This document shows positions 55,601 to 60,622 of a DNA stretch of 60,622 nt, in pieces. The notes below the pieces were generated by a model. The model was given only the letters and a program-made list of their open reading frames with translations, did not search any database and had not been told where the DNA came from. The translations under genes and the position numbers were made by a program. The DNA comes from Bifidobacterium leontopitheci (GTDB taxonomy: Bacteria > Actinomycetota > Actinomycetes > Actinomycetales > Bifidobacteriaceae): the NCBI RefSeq assembly GCF_009193355.1, contig NZ_WBVT01000015.1, positions 1 through 60,622 of the forward strand, read 5' to 3'. Each line of letters opens with the position of its first letter. Position 1 is the first letter of the stretch.

Positions 55601-56369
55601 ACAGCGACGTGTGGTGGGATGCGATCGGCTCCTGCTTCTGCACCTTCGTCTTGCCGTCAGGCAGGGTGGCGCCGGCCTCGGAGGTCAGGTACTTCTTGGC
55701 GAACGTCTGGAAGTTGAGCACGCCGGTGGACTCGTTGTAGCCCCACGCCTTCTCGTCCGCGGAGGAGCCTTCGGCCTTGCTGGGCACCTCGTTGCGCTCG
55801 GATTCGGGGATGTCGTTGATGAGCGCGAGGTACGGCTGGCCCTTGGCGTTGACCTTGTCGCCGCTGTTGACCATGACCATGGCGGAGATGAGGGACTTCT
55901 CCATCTGGAAGGTCAGTTCGGTCTGGTCGTCGCTGACCTGGTACTTGCCTTCGTAGTAGCGTTCCGGATAGATGTTGACCTTGCTGATCTTCTCGCCGTT
56001 GATCATCTTGACCTTGACGACCGGCGTACGCGAGCTGGACGCGAAACGCGCGATGTCGAAGTTGTGGCCTTTGGCCGTATACTGCACGGCTTCGACCGGG
56101 GTGCCGTTGACGGTCACCTGGTATTTGTCGGAGGCGACGTCGGGGGTCTTGGTCGCGTTGCCGAGCACGTCGGCGCCGGCGCCGGTGGCGGCGTAGGTTT
56201 GGACCGTGCCATCATCGGTGAACGTCGGTTCGGCCGCGACTGCGGTCTGGCCGGCGAGCGGCACCATGGTCAACGCCATGGTGAGGCCCGCGACTGCGGC
56301 GACGGCGGAGCGCAGTCCCTTGCGCATCAACGCCGCCGCAGTGCGGTATCGTCTGTTTCCGAACTCCAT
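49629..56369 (-). CDS. wall-anchored GH49-like/GH43 two-headed glycosidase, 2246 aa
   Basis: Signal peptide to ~46. The GH49-like N-terminal unit (~47-760) is paralogous to the 1558-aa protein (GHNFDIARFASSSRTPVV; TFGNDDTFASGHYNPG ~510; AWDTADSHDITLNN ~565). Then He_PIG (~773-853), a DNRLRE/CBM96-like domain (~873-1105), LamG (~1110-1326), and a GH43 five-bladed propeller (~1438-1753) with base Asp in PGQYADPDIDYF, Asp in AIDPSIFTDP and likely acid Glu in DFRESVVV. FIVAR (~1760-1826), Big_3, DUF5011, Big_3 and a second FIVAR follow, then a Gly/Gln/Asn linker and LSKTG with helix and RRNRD. AAGGAG sets ATG 56369. GH43 enzymes cut arabinosyl or xylosyl links; the dual enzyme probably trims and cuts a plant or microbial polysaccharide at the cell surface. 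Confidence 0.9.
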   Translation of the reverse strand: MEFGNRRYRTAAALMRKGLRSAVAAVAGLTMALTMVPLAGQTAVAAEPTFTDDGTVQTYAATGAGADVLGNATKTPDVASDKYQVTVNGTPVEAVQYTAKGHNFDIARFASSSRTPVVKVKMINGEKISKVNIYPERYYEGKYQVSDDQTELTFQMEKSLISAMVMVNSGDKVNAKGQPYLALINDIPESERNEVPSKAEGSSADEKAWGYNESTGVLNFQTFAKKYLTSEAGATLPDGKTKVQKQEPIASHHTSLYNDGKGTQVGGQTAKGVTSEGRIIYGKDKDGNVVTDPAKASTVVSGSETVTQVGYPDQRAMSADDSTYALQAAFDFIENNASTLNTLYFPNGTYTYGGMDVNGVDGSKLKGGHLTIYTEEGALLKNHVQPYREAQEPAIGVWNSKSIVFDGRGIYDGNGAKNYSDKNGNTSGDKNDAYNSQHQAGVMVVQSSDITFNDTYMRGAKQWNWETHTAKDSTFNNIKGLTPYEMSWGDGMDFASGQNLTVNGAVTFGNDDTFASGHYNPGRWFQADKPDLYNKMFGFNGSNPNIQGYDNAVGGYEAFVDSHGIDNDAWDTADSHDITLNNTLGWSFAGGNGIRLGHEAHGYQMKNYTFNNFNSLGFQGGGNAITVQNNTDIYPRYENIQVLNSSFDTSRVGTNFSVQGGQGNTQTVTAANQKDNGYRPNPDGSGNDYTITRTPIAKVTIDNTWFSNANAGFSMNNVTDATVNDLYVGGKQVQYTNQANFTKSDSVKALAYTYTDADGKTQPVKQNSLPTFTAPTAGTLTATAGKELSFDVKVDDPDVANGDNVKLSVSDLSGLDGARFDASTGKFTWTPTEEQSGKNYSVTFTAADEGAQAGDYDAVTKSVRIRVVSAKSEIKSVTSSADAYVASWKGNKTQDYSANPGGKNTAGYFAVRNTTGKGLLGERNTSTNTGDGTDVKLGFVQFDLAKFKGTSPSAAQLKLTLIGRRYDTANRADEQIAVSPVEATKRLDGTDFDGSLAGMTWNTRPDFTATEEGTTESAAFDNGNAEVRNDVPGSVAGTTVTVDVTKAVQDAVKAGKSTLLLAVGGKFANDELYFVNTKGAAEGIYGAKADQAPTLDVTLPISGGQTSDVLANFTFDDLKDGATGYVDAASSAATAEIEGSAATATNDENKTTAAKIGNGFWLNVTKADGTPLLAGVNDLTVSFDAKPDSGNPGWAFYAAPNTNAPQYNKSEHYLGVMAKPGSVSVERYNTEGNRDTRGNASGTAPASGWYNVTVTVSDEFTRVYVDGVLAQESKDVKGLDLPSILGESGGILQVGKANWGSGEYFTGMLDNMKIYNRVLSDEEIAKANNAAAITAATVGTVPTDPDSLQGTDDHSATRTTVDKDTKTITSVVNRRGDAKALPVTLKAAYSDATFTVDGQPFKSGDKLDLTRDRKLTVTYATSDGTASDEWTIKAATVGSNPVLPGQYADPDIDYFDGRFWIFPTTDGFSGWSGNYFHAFSSTDLQTWKDEGVILDVNKDHAGQKQSYWTDQTTVSPWSVGSAWAPTIEKKNGKYYFYYCAKYPNGQSAIGVAVADNPAGPYKAADQPVVTRTMEGVTVNQAIDPSIFTDPTTGKSYITYGNGTPAIAELNDDMVSVKSGTVRTIKGLTDFRESVVVTYRDGKYHWTWTCDDAGSPNYHVNYGVSDSLDGDIAFKGTLLQQDASKQLQGTAHQSDVHVIDTNGNDRWFMAYHRHYTPLGIFHSPSLGYHRETAIGEIHFGADGLMQTIKPTDEGVGAVAMADTTALDAAIDAAGKVANDGYTEESWKAFEDALAAAKTAKQTFLDHGIAQKDVDSAAAALTKAQQGLTKPAAPTVTGIEVATPVKTVYEVGETYDGTGLAVTKVFSDGSKAAAETGEYTVSAADAEGKTVDLTKPFAESSIGKVTVTVSLTGTEFTGTFDLTVTQKPDTTAPVFSGVDDVTIDYGSAFDPLAGVTATDDRDGDVTKSFKVSGSVDTEQAGTYTLTYTVADNAGNEAKATRTVTVREKPAPTVVGIKVTKPKKTAYIAGDTYDPAGFAVSKVMSDASVTEAKPTEYGVLAVAPSGAPVDLTKPFPEVGDVTLTVTLNGTDFSDTFTVSVAEADKTALNRAIAEAEKLDKADYKSGWDAFQSALADAKTVSADKDSWQSTVDDALAALKTAQGKLVPVEQPQPNKPGNGGNGQPGSDQPGQNSGSQPGSGNGQAGNASQSGNGQSGLSKTGVSVTAFAVAGMLLLAAGAIAVMLRRNRD

Positions 56370-56475
56370 TATTCTCCTTTATCGAAGCAGGAGGCCCATC
56401 TCGCATGGACGTGCGCCCCGCACCCCGATGGCATCGTTACCATAGCGACACCATCTTTATACCACTGCGATTTTG

Positions 56476-56504
56476 AGTATACACAATGGTGTAATCGCTT
56501 ACAA
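56476..56504 (-). promoter_or_regulatory. promoter with LacI-type operator
   Basis: On the minus strand TTGTAA (plus 56499-56504) and TATACT (plus 56476-56481) are 17 bp apart. TGTAATCGCTTACA (56490-56503) overlaps the -35 box. It drives the 2246-aa glycosidase with a leader of about 100 nt and lies 220 bp before the divergent LacI gene. The rest of the 56370-56724 gap shows only a weak lacI promoter candidate (TTCCAC 56651, GATAGT 56673). Confidence 0.8.
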
Positions 56505-56724
56505 GTCGACGCGACGCCCTTATGTTTGCTATATCATTCACACCCGTATCGTCTCTGCATGACATCATCCGGCAGCGGCAAATCACACGCAAGTCCGCAT
56601 CATCCCATGCCGCCAACCGCACCCACGACACCCCGTCGTAAGCGCATACATTCCACATGTCGCAAGCGATACGATAGTGTTGGCACATTGCAAAGCCGCC
56701 AACCCATCAACCCACGAGGAATCC

Positions 56725-57786
56725 ATGGACAACAACGCAGCCGGCAGAACCGCCGACAAGACCAAAGCGAACATCTACGACGTTGCCGCACTGGCCGGCG
56801 TCTCATACGCGACGGTCTCGCGCTACCTCAACGGACATCCCAACGTCTCCAAGTCCACGGCGGCGCGCATCGACGCGGCCGTCGCCAAAACCAACTACAT
56901 TCCCAGCGCCAGCGCGCAGTCGCTCGCCCGGCAGCGCTCCCACATCGTCGCCCTCATCATCCACGGCGAATCCGAAGCGGTGACGCGCGACCCCAACATC
57001 ATGACCATCATGGCCACCGCGAACAAGCGCATCGCGCAGGAAGGCTGGCAGATGGTCACCGTCATGGCCGACGGCGACACCGGTGTCAACAACATCACGC
57101 GCATGATCGCCTCCGGGTTCGCGGACGGCTACATCCTGTTCACGCTGGAGAAAGGCGACCCGATCCTCGCCGCGTTCGACAAACGGCAGATCCCCGCGGT
57201 GATCTCCGGCACCGGATTCAAAGACAACGTGCCCTGCCCGTCCGTCGACGTGGACAACACGAGCGCCATGTCCGACCTGATCCGGCACGTGCTGCATCCC
57301 GACCCCGACCACCGCCGCATCCACCCGGCATACATCAGCGGACCGCTGAACATGCCGGGGGCGCCGGAGCGGCTCACCGCGTTCATCAACACCGTCACCG
57401 AAGAGCTGCATCCGAACTACAACCTGCCGATCAGCTACAACGACGACTGGTTGCGCGAGACCGGTGCGGCCGCGGTGCGCCGCTGGCATGACAGCGGCGT
57501 GCTGGACGGGGTCGATGCGATCGTATGCGCGAACGATACGCTGGCCGCGGGCGCGGTCGAGGAGCTGCACCGGCTGGGACGGCACGTGCCGGAAGACATC
57601 GCCGTATCCGGGTTCGACAACAGCTCGGCGGCGACGTCGACCATGCCGCAGATCACGACCGTGGACCAGCATATGGAGATGCGCGGCGAAGTGCTGGCGG
57701 ACATCGTCATCAAGAAGATCAACGGCATCGACTCCCCGCGTACCGTAATGCTGCCGACCGAGCTGGTCGTGCGACAGTCCGCGTAG
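56725..57786 (+). CDS. LacI-family transcriptional regulator
   Basis: The 353-aa protein has the LacI helix-turn-helix at about residues 17-60 (NIYDVAALAGVSYATVSRYL, NVSKSTAARIDAAVAKTNYI, hinge ASAQSLARQRS) and a periplasmic-binding-protein-like sensor domain to the end (VDAIVCANDTLAAGAVEEL, IAVSGFDNSS). ATG 56725 is set by GAGGAA. It is divergent from the 2246-aa glycosidase, and palindromic operators of the LacI type overlap both giant glycosidase promoters, so it very likely represses both until a product sugar binds. Unlike a typical PurR-like operator, the sites keep the central CG within TGTAA-NCGN-TTACA. Confidence 0.93.
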   Translation: MDNNAAGRTADKTKANIYDVAALAGVSYATVSRYLNGHPNVSKSTAARIDAAVAKTNYIPSASAQSLARQRSHIVALIIHGESEAVTRDPNIMTIMATANKRIAQEGWQMVTVMADGDTGVNNITRMIASGFADGYILFTLEKGDPILAAFDKRQIPAVISGTGFKDNVPCPSVDVDNTSAMSDLIRHVLHPDPDHRRIHPAYISGPLNMPGAPERLTAFINTVTEELHPNYNLPISYNDDWLRETGAAAVRRWHDSGVLDGVDAIVCANDTLAAGAVEELHRLGRHVPEDIAVSGFDNSSAATSTMPQITTVDQHMEMRGEVLADIVIKKINGIDSPRTVMLPTELVVRQSA

Positions 57787-57855
57787 GGATTGCCTGCAGA
57801 ACCGGCATGAGTACGTGCGGATGATGCTGGTGCGACAGTCCGCGTAGGGATTGCC
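57769..57855. repeat. 26-bp direct repeat at the lacI 3' end
   Basis: The last codons and stop of lacI (57769-57794, beginning GTGCGACAGTCCGCGTAGGG) are repeated exactly at 57830-57855, 61 bp later. It looks like a small tandem duplication or a slip-strand scar. Confidence 0.9.
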
Positions 57856-57958
57856 ACGCTGCCGATGTCGATGCAATCCGCCCAAGCGGGGCGCGGGCGA
57901 GCGGAGGTGCATTTGCGGCTCTGTTGGGCTCGCCAGATGACTTACAACCCCGCCAAGA

Positions 57959-58100
57959 CGAGATGTGGGTGTTTCATGTCGTTCCGGCGACCGCGCAGTC
58001 GCCGGAACGACATGGCAAAACTGGCTCTATAAAGCCGTTTCTTTGGTTTTGCCGGCATGACAGCAACTCTCAAATCCCAAAATGAAACACCCACATCTCG
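57959..58100. repeat. 142-bp nested inverted-repeat element
   Basis: Outer 19-bp arms CGAGATGTGGGTGTTTCAT (57959-57977) and their exact complement (58082-58100) enclose a perfect 16-bp hairpin, ATGTCGTTCCGGCGAC with 57998-58013, and a second weaker pairing of GGCAAAAC with GTTTTGCC. No coding frame is evident. It may be a small mobile element or a structured RNA/terminator after lacI. Confidence 0.7.
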
Positions 58101-58189
58101 CGAAAGCGAACCGCATGACCGATGACGCCCCTGTCACACAACGCATTACCGGGCATAACCGTCCATCATGCCGCAATATTACGGCGGAT

Positions 58190-58410
58190 TAGAGCCGTTG
58201 CCACAACGGCAACTGCGACCGCAACAGCACAACCGCAACCGCACAACCGCAACAACACGGCACGGCCGGTCGCGGTCACGGCCCGACGTTGCAACAGCAA
58301 CTGCAACCGCAACCGCGTAGCCGCAACGATGCAGGTCTGGTTCGACTCCGACTTCTGATCGTTGCAACCGCACAGCCGCAGCCGCACAGCCGCAATCGCG
58401 GCTACGCGGA
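58190..58410. repeat. low-complexity CAACCGCA repeats
   Basis: Short degenerate repeats of CAACCGCA, GCAACAGC and ACAGCCGCA fill this stretch, with TAGCCGCAA occurring twice. No gene is supported from 57787 to 58401. Confidence 0.6.
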
Positions 58411-59709
58411 GGCGGCAGGAGCGTCATCGGTGCCTGAGTTCGCCCGGCCGCCAGACGTTGGCATTGAATCAGCGGAATCGGAACCGCCGTCGGAAGCGAC
58501 GGACGCAGGGCCGTCACCCTCGCGCGACCCAGCACCAGCAGTCCCGGCCGGCGACAATCCGGCGCCGGCGTTGGTGACGGCGCCGGCACCGGCTTCAGCG
58601 GTGCGCACCCCCGCATGTTCGACCGCATCCAACGCGGCGTGCAGGCCGTGCGCCGAAATCACGCGACGCCAGCACATAAGCGACGCCCAGCCGGCCACAA
58701 TGGCGAAATACCGCCGTCGGGCCGCCGGCCGCGACAGGCTCAGGTCATGCAGGCCGCCGCGGATCGTGGCAAGCGTCACCACGTCGCCAAGGTTGAGCGA
58801 CGCCTGCCGGATCGCCGTGATGTCCAGCACGGAATCGGCCTCGCGCATGGCCTCGTCCCATGTGGGCTGCAGCATCGTGCGGTCGGACGTGCACACGAGC
58901 ACGGGGATGCGGATGTCGAGCCGGCGCGCAACCTCGGCCTGCGCGTTGTAGATCGCCTGCATCCAGCCGGCACGCGGCAGAAAACGACTCGGGTCGACCA
59001 ACGGATGCGCCAGATAATCCCAGTCGCCGCCGGTCGCACTGTCGATGCAGCGACCGTAGAATCCCGGGTCGCGCATCGGCATGACCGTCTTGCCGCCGGC
59101 CAGCCGGTACGCCTGCACCACAGGCGTCGACAGGATGCGGAACATGCGATTGCCCTGCAGTTCCAGCCACGGCGAGTTGAGCGCCACGGCATCCACATGG
59201 TGCGGCCGCTCGCCGTTCACCCACAATACGGAACTCAGCCCGCCCTGCGAATGGGCCATAAGGAGGATGCGCACCTGCTCGCCCTGCTCACGCACGATCA
59301 GGTCGCGCAACGCGTTGAGCTCGGCCGCATAGTCATGCAGGTCCTCGATGTAGCCGGGGGTCTGACCATCGCGCAGGGAGCGTCCGAACTTGCGCAGGTC
59401 GACCGCATAGAACGCGATGCCCAGCGACTCCCAGAACTCGGATTCGTGACGGCGGTAGAAATAGTCGTTCCAGCCGTGCACGTACATGATGGCGAGGCGG
59501 TGGCCGCGCAGTGCGAACCGGGCACGGCGCAGACGCTGCGCGACCGTGAGTTTGGCGGGGTTCTTGCGGACGAACGTGGCGACCAGCTCACCCTCGTCGT
59601 CGCGGCCGAGATAAACCGTCGCCTGCTGATAGTCGGGCATCACGGAATCCGGCATCCAGTCGTCCACGACCGGATGCGCGTCAAGTTGGGTGTGCAGTGA
59701 ATCCGCCAT
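58402..59709 (-). CDS. alpha/beta hydrolase, lysophospholipase-like
   Basis: The 435-aa protein belongs to the serine aminopeptidase S33/Hydrolase_4 group. AIMYVHGWNDYFYRRH near residue 80 forms the oxyanion strand, ILLMAHSQGGLSSVLW (~160) carries the nucleophile Ser, and Asp in VLVCTSDRTM plus His in GGLHDLSLSR complete a plausible triad. The enzyme is likely cytosolic and cuts an ester or monoacyl lipid. The last ~80 residues are Ala/Gly/Ser/Asp-rich low complexity and probably disordered. ATG 59709 is used; AGGAG is 13 bases upstream, a long spacing. The much longer in-frame extension before it is compositionally unlike a protein. Confidence 0.85.
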   Translation of the reverse strand: MADSLHTQLDAHPVVDDWMPDSVMPDYQQATVYLGRDDEGELVATFVRKNPAKLTVAQRLRRARFALRGHRLAIMYVHGWNDYFYRRHESEFWESLGIAFYAVDLRKFGRSLRDGQTPGYIEDLHDYAAELNALRDLIVREQGEQVRILLMAHSQGGLSSVLWVNGERPHHVDAVALNSPWLELQGNRMFRILSTPVVQAYRLAGGKTVMPMRDPGFYGRCIDSATGGDWDYLAHPLVDPSRFLPRAGWMQAIYNAQAEVARRLDIRIPVLVCTSDRTMLQPTWDEAMREADSVLDITAIRQASLNLGDVVTLATIRGGLHDLSLSRPAARRRYFAIVAGWASLMCWRRVISAHGLHAALDAVEHAGVRTAEAGAGAVTNAGAGLSPAGTAGAGSREGDGPASVASDGGSDSADSMPTSGGRANSGTDDAPAASA

Positions 59710-60622
59710 ATCGCCCAATGTACTCCTGTCGTGTGATGGGTGTTGGGCGTCGGGGTACTGGGCTGGGGTCTGAGATGGATGTCGCGGAAGGCGCCCACGA
59801 AGGCCGGAGGCGAACCTTGACCTTCCGGGGAATCCCGCACGCGCCACGGAGGTCGGGGCGCAGGCTTGGATTGAGATGCTGCATTGTGGGGACTGTGATG
59901 TGGCGGGAGTGGAGTTGTTGCTCAGCGGGAGGGGGAGGCGCGCTCCAAAGAGCGGAATAGGACGGTGCAATGCCCGGTTTCCCGGATTTGTGGGCTCAAA
60001 TGCCCGTTCTCGTGAGGAAAAACGGGCATATGCAATCATGAATCCGAGGATTCGGGTATTTCGTACCCGGAATCGAGCGTAGCTCGGCATCCAGCACATT
60101 GCGGCATCCTCATGCGGCGCCACAAACGGCTCCTCAGGTCGGCAGCCACCGGTAAGGCGAGGCACGCCTGAAACCTCATCACGGAAACCCGGCACCCCAA
60201 ACCCCTACGGAATTGACAACAGCATAGGCCTACCTCGGACTCCCGGCATTCTCCCATATGCAACCCCAAGACGGGAGAAAACCCGGAATACCGTCGAAGA
60301 AACTCAGGGACATGCGAAGGAGATCTGAACCGTCCCCACAGACTCCCGACATTCTCCCACGCATAAGCCCCAGAGAAAACCACCGGGCATTCCCACGATG
60401 CCATTCAACGAGGAATGGTCGCAATCCACCAAAACGGAAGAAAACCGAATCGCGCCCCTCAGCATCCCCCGCATCACCACCCAACCCACGTAACCGGGTA
60501 CAACACGCCGAAACCACAAGTTAAGACAGTTTACAAAATATTACCTAAGATAGCGCCTATCAACTCAACACCGCCTGGGACAAAAACCCCCAAAACACAC
60601 CCCCCCCCCCAGGCCCGGGGCG
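59710..60622. other. terminal gap with hairpins, no gene
   Basis: No gene is supported. ATGCCCGTT at 60000-60008 pairs with AACGGGCAT at 60021-60029. GATTCGGGTA and TACCCGGAATC form a second hairpin near 60051-60074. The repeat family of 47637-47910 recurs at 60238-60391. An AT-richer tract lies at 60515-60565. The window ends in a run of C. Confidence 0.5.
60238..60391. repeat. two dispersed copies of the ACTCCCG/GGGAGAAAA hairpin
   Basis: GACTCCCGGCATTCTCCCA followed by CGGGAGAAAACCCGG is at 60238-60286. A decayed copy (GACTCCCGACATTCTCCCAC, then CAGAGAAAACCACCGGG) is at 60340-60388. Both match the units of the 63-bp repeat array at 47637-47910. Confidence 0.75.

Noticed and set aside
48897..57491. 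Plus-strand open frame of 2864 codons
   Set aside because: Antisense to the 2246-aa glycosidase and out of frame with the LacI gene; composition is that of a shadow frame.
58325..58350. tRNA T-arm-like GGTTCGACTCC
   Set aside because: No acceptor, D or anticodon stems can be formed around it; it sits in low-complexity DNA.
1..60622. Insertion sequences or prophage
   Set aside because: No transposase, integrase or phage structural motif was recognised; the mobile-looking pieces are short non-coding inverted-repeat elements only.
60595..60622. C-rich tract at the window end
   Set aside because: A homopolymer run at a sequence edge is as likely an assembly end effect as a biological signal.

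Overview
The window looks like chromosomal DNA of a Bifidobacterium or a close actinobacterial relative. The reasons are its generally high G+C content, the actinobacterial-style small SRP RNA, likely leaderless genes, sortase-type surface glycosidases with FIVAR and Ig-like modules, and LacI control of carbohydrate genes. No rRNA, confident tRNA, transposase, phage or CRISPR array was seen.

Layout. Positions 1-647 hold short direct repeats, an array of seven ~44-bp palindromes and the SRP RNA gene on the minus strand. An APC amino-acid permease (699-2300, minus), a GT2 glycosyltransferase (2545-3600) and a decayed higBA module (5'-truncated toxin, intact antitoxin, 3672-4137) follow. From 4371 to 18520 lies a cell-surface polysaccharide locus: UDP-glucose dehydrogenase, glucose-1-phosphate thymidylyltransferase, an RgpF-type rhamnan protein, a two-gene ABC exporter, a DUF4422/GT2/GT2 fusion, an unknown AT-rich membrane protein, another GT2 and a Wzx-like flippase. 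The genes fit synthesis, elongation and export of a rhamnose- and/or uronate-containing glycan, but an ABC exporter and a flippase together suggest two products or a composite locus.

From 18528 to 25570 the minus strand carries a large multi-pass membrane protein, an NlpC/P60 wall hydrolase, a small membrane-anchored protein, a secreted DUF5648-type protein and a GT4 glycosyltransferase. A translationally coupled pair (263-aa unknown plus PIN-domain protein, 25877-27207) resembles a non-canonical toxin-antitoxin system. Then come a membrane-anchored GT2, an 807-aa unknown protein with an internal duplication, two secreted proteins (a GH25 muramidase and a CAP protein) sharing a 45-residue repeat domain, a YfhO-like protein, an acyltransferase, another GT2 and a ribokinase.

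The last third (42545-57786) is a glycan-foraging locus. Two giant wall-anchored proteins (1558 and 2246 aa) share a GH49-like parallel beta-helix N-terminal half; the larger one also carries LamG and GH43 modules. Both promoters have a TGTAA-NCGN-TTACA operator overlapping the -35 box, and a LacI-family regulator is encoded divergently next to the second, so the set looks like one regulon. A HAD phosphatase sits between them. An alpha/beta hydrolase closes the window.

Intergenic DNA is unusually rich in structured repeats: several families of hairpins, two 21-bp minisatellites, and two larger inverted-repeat elements. Functional calls rest on recognised motifs only; no database search was possible.
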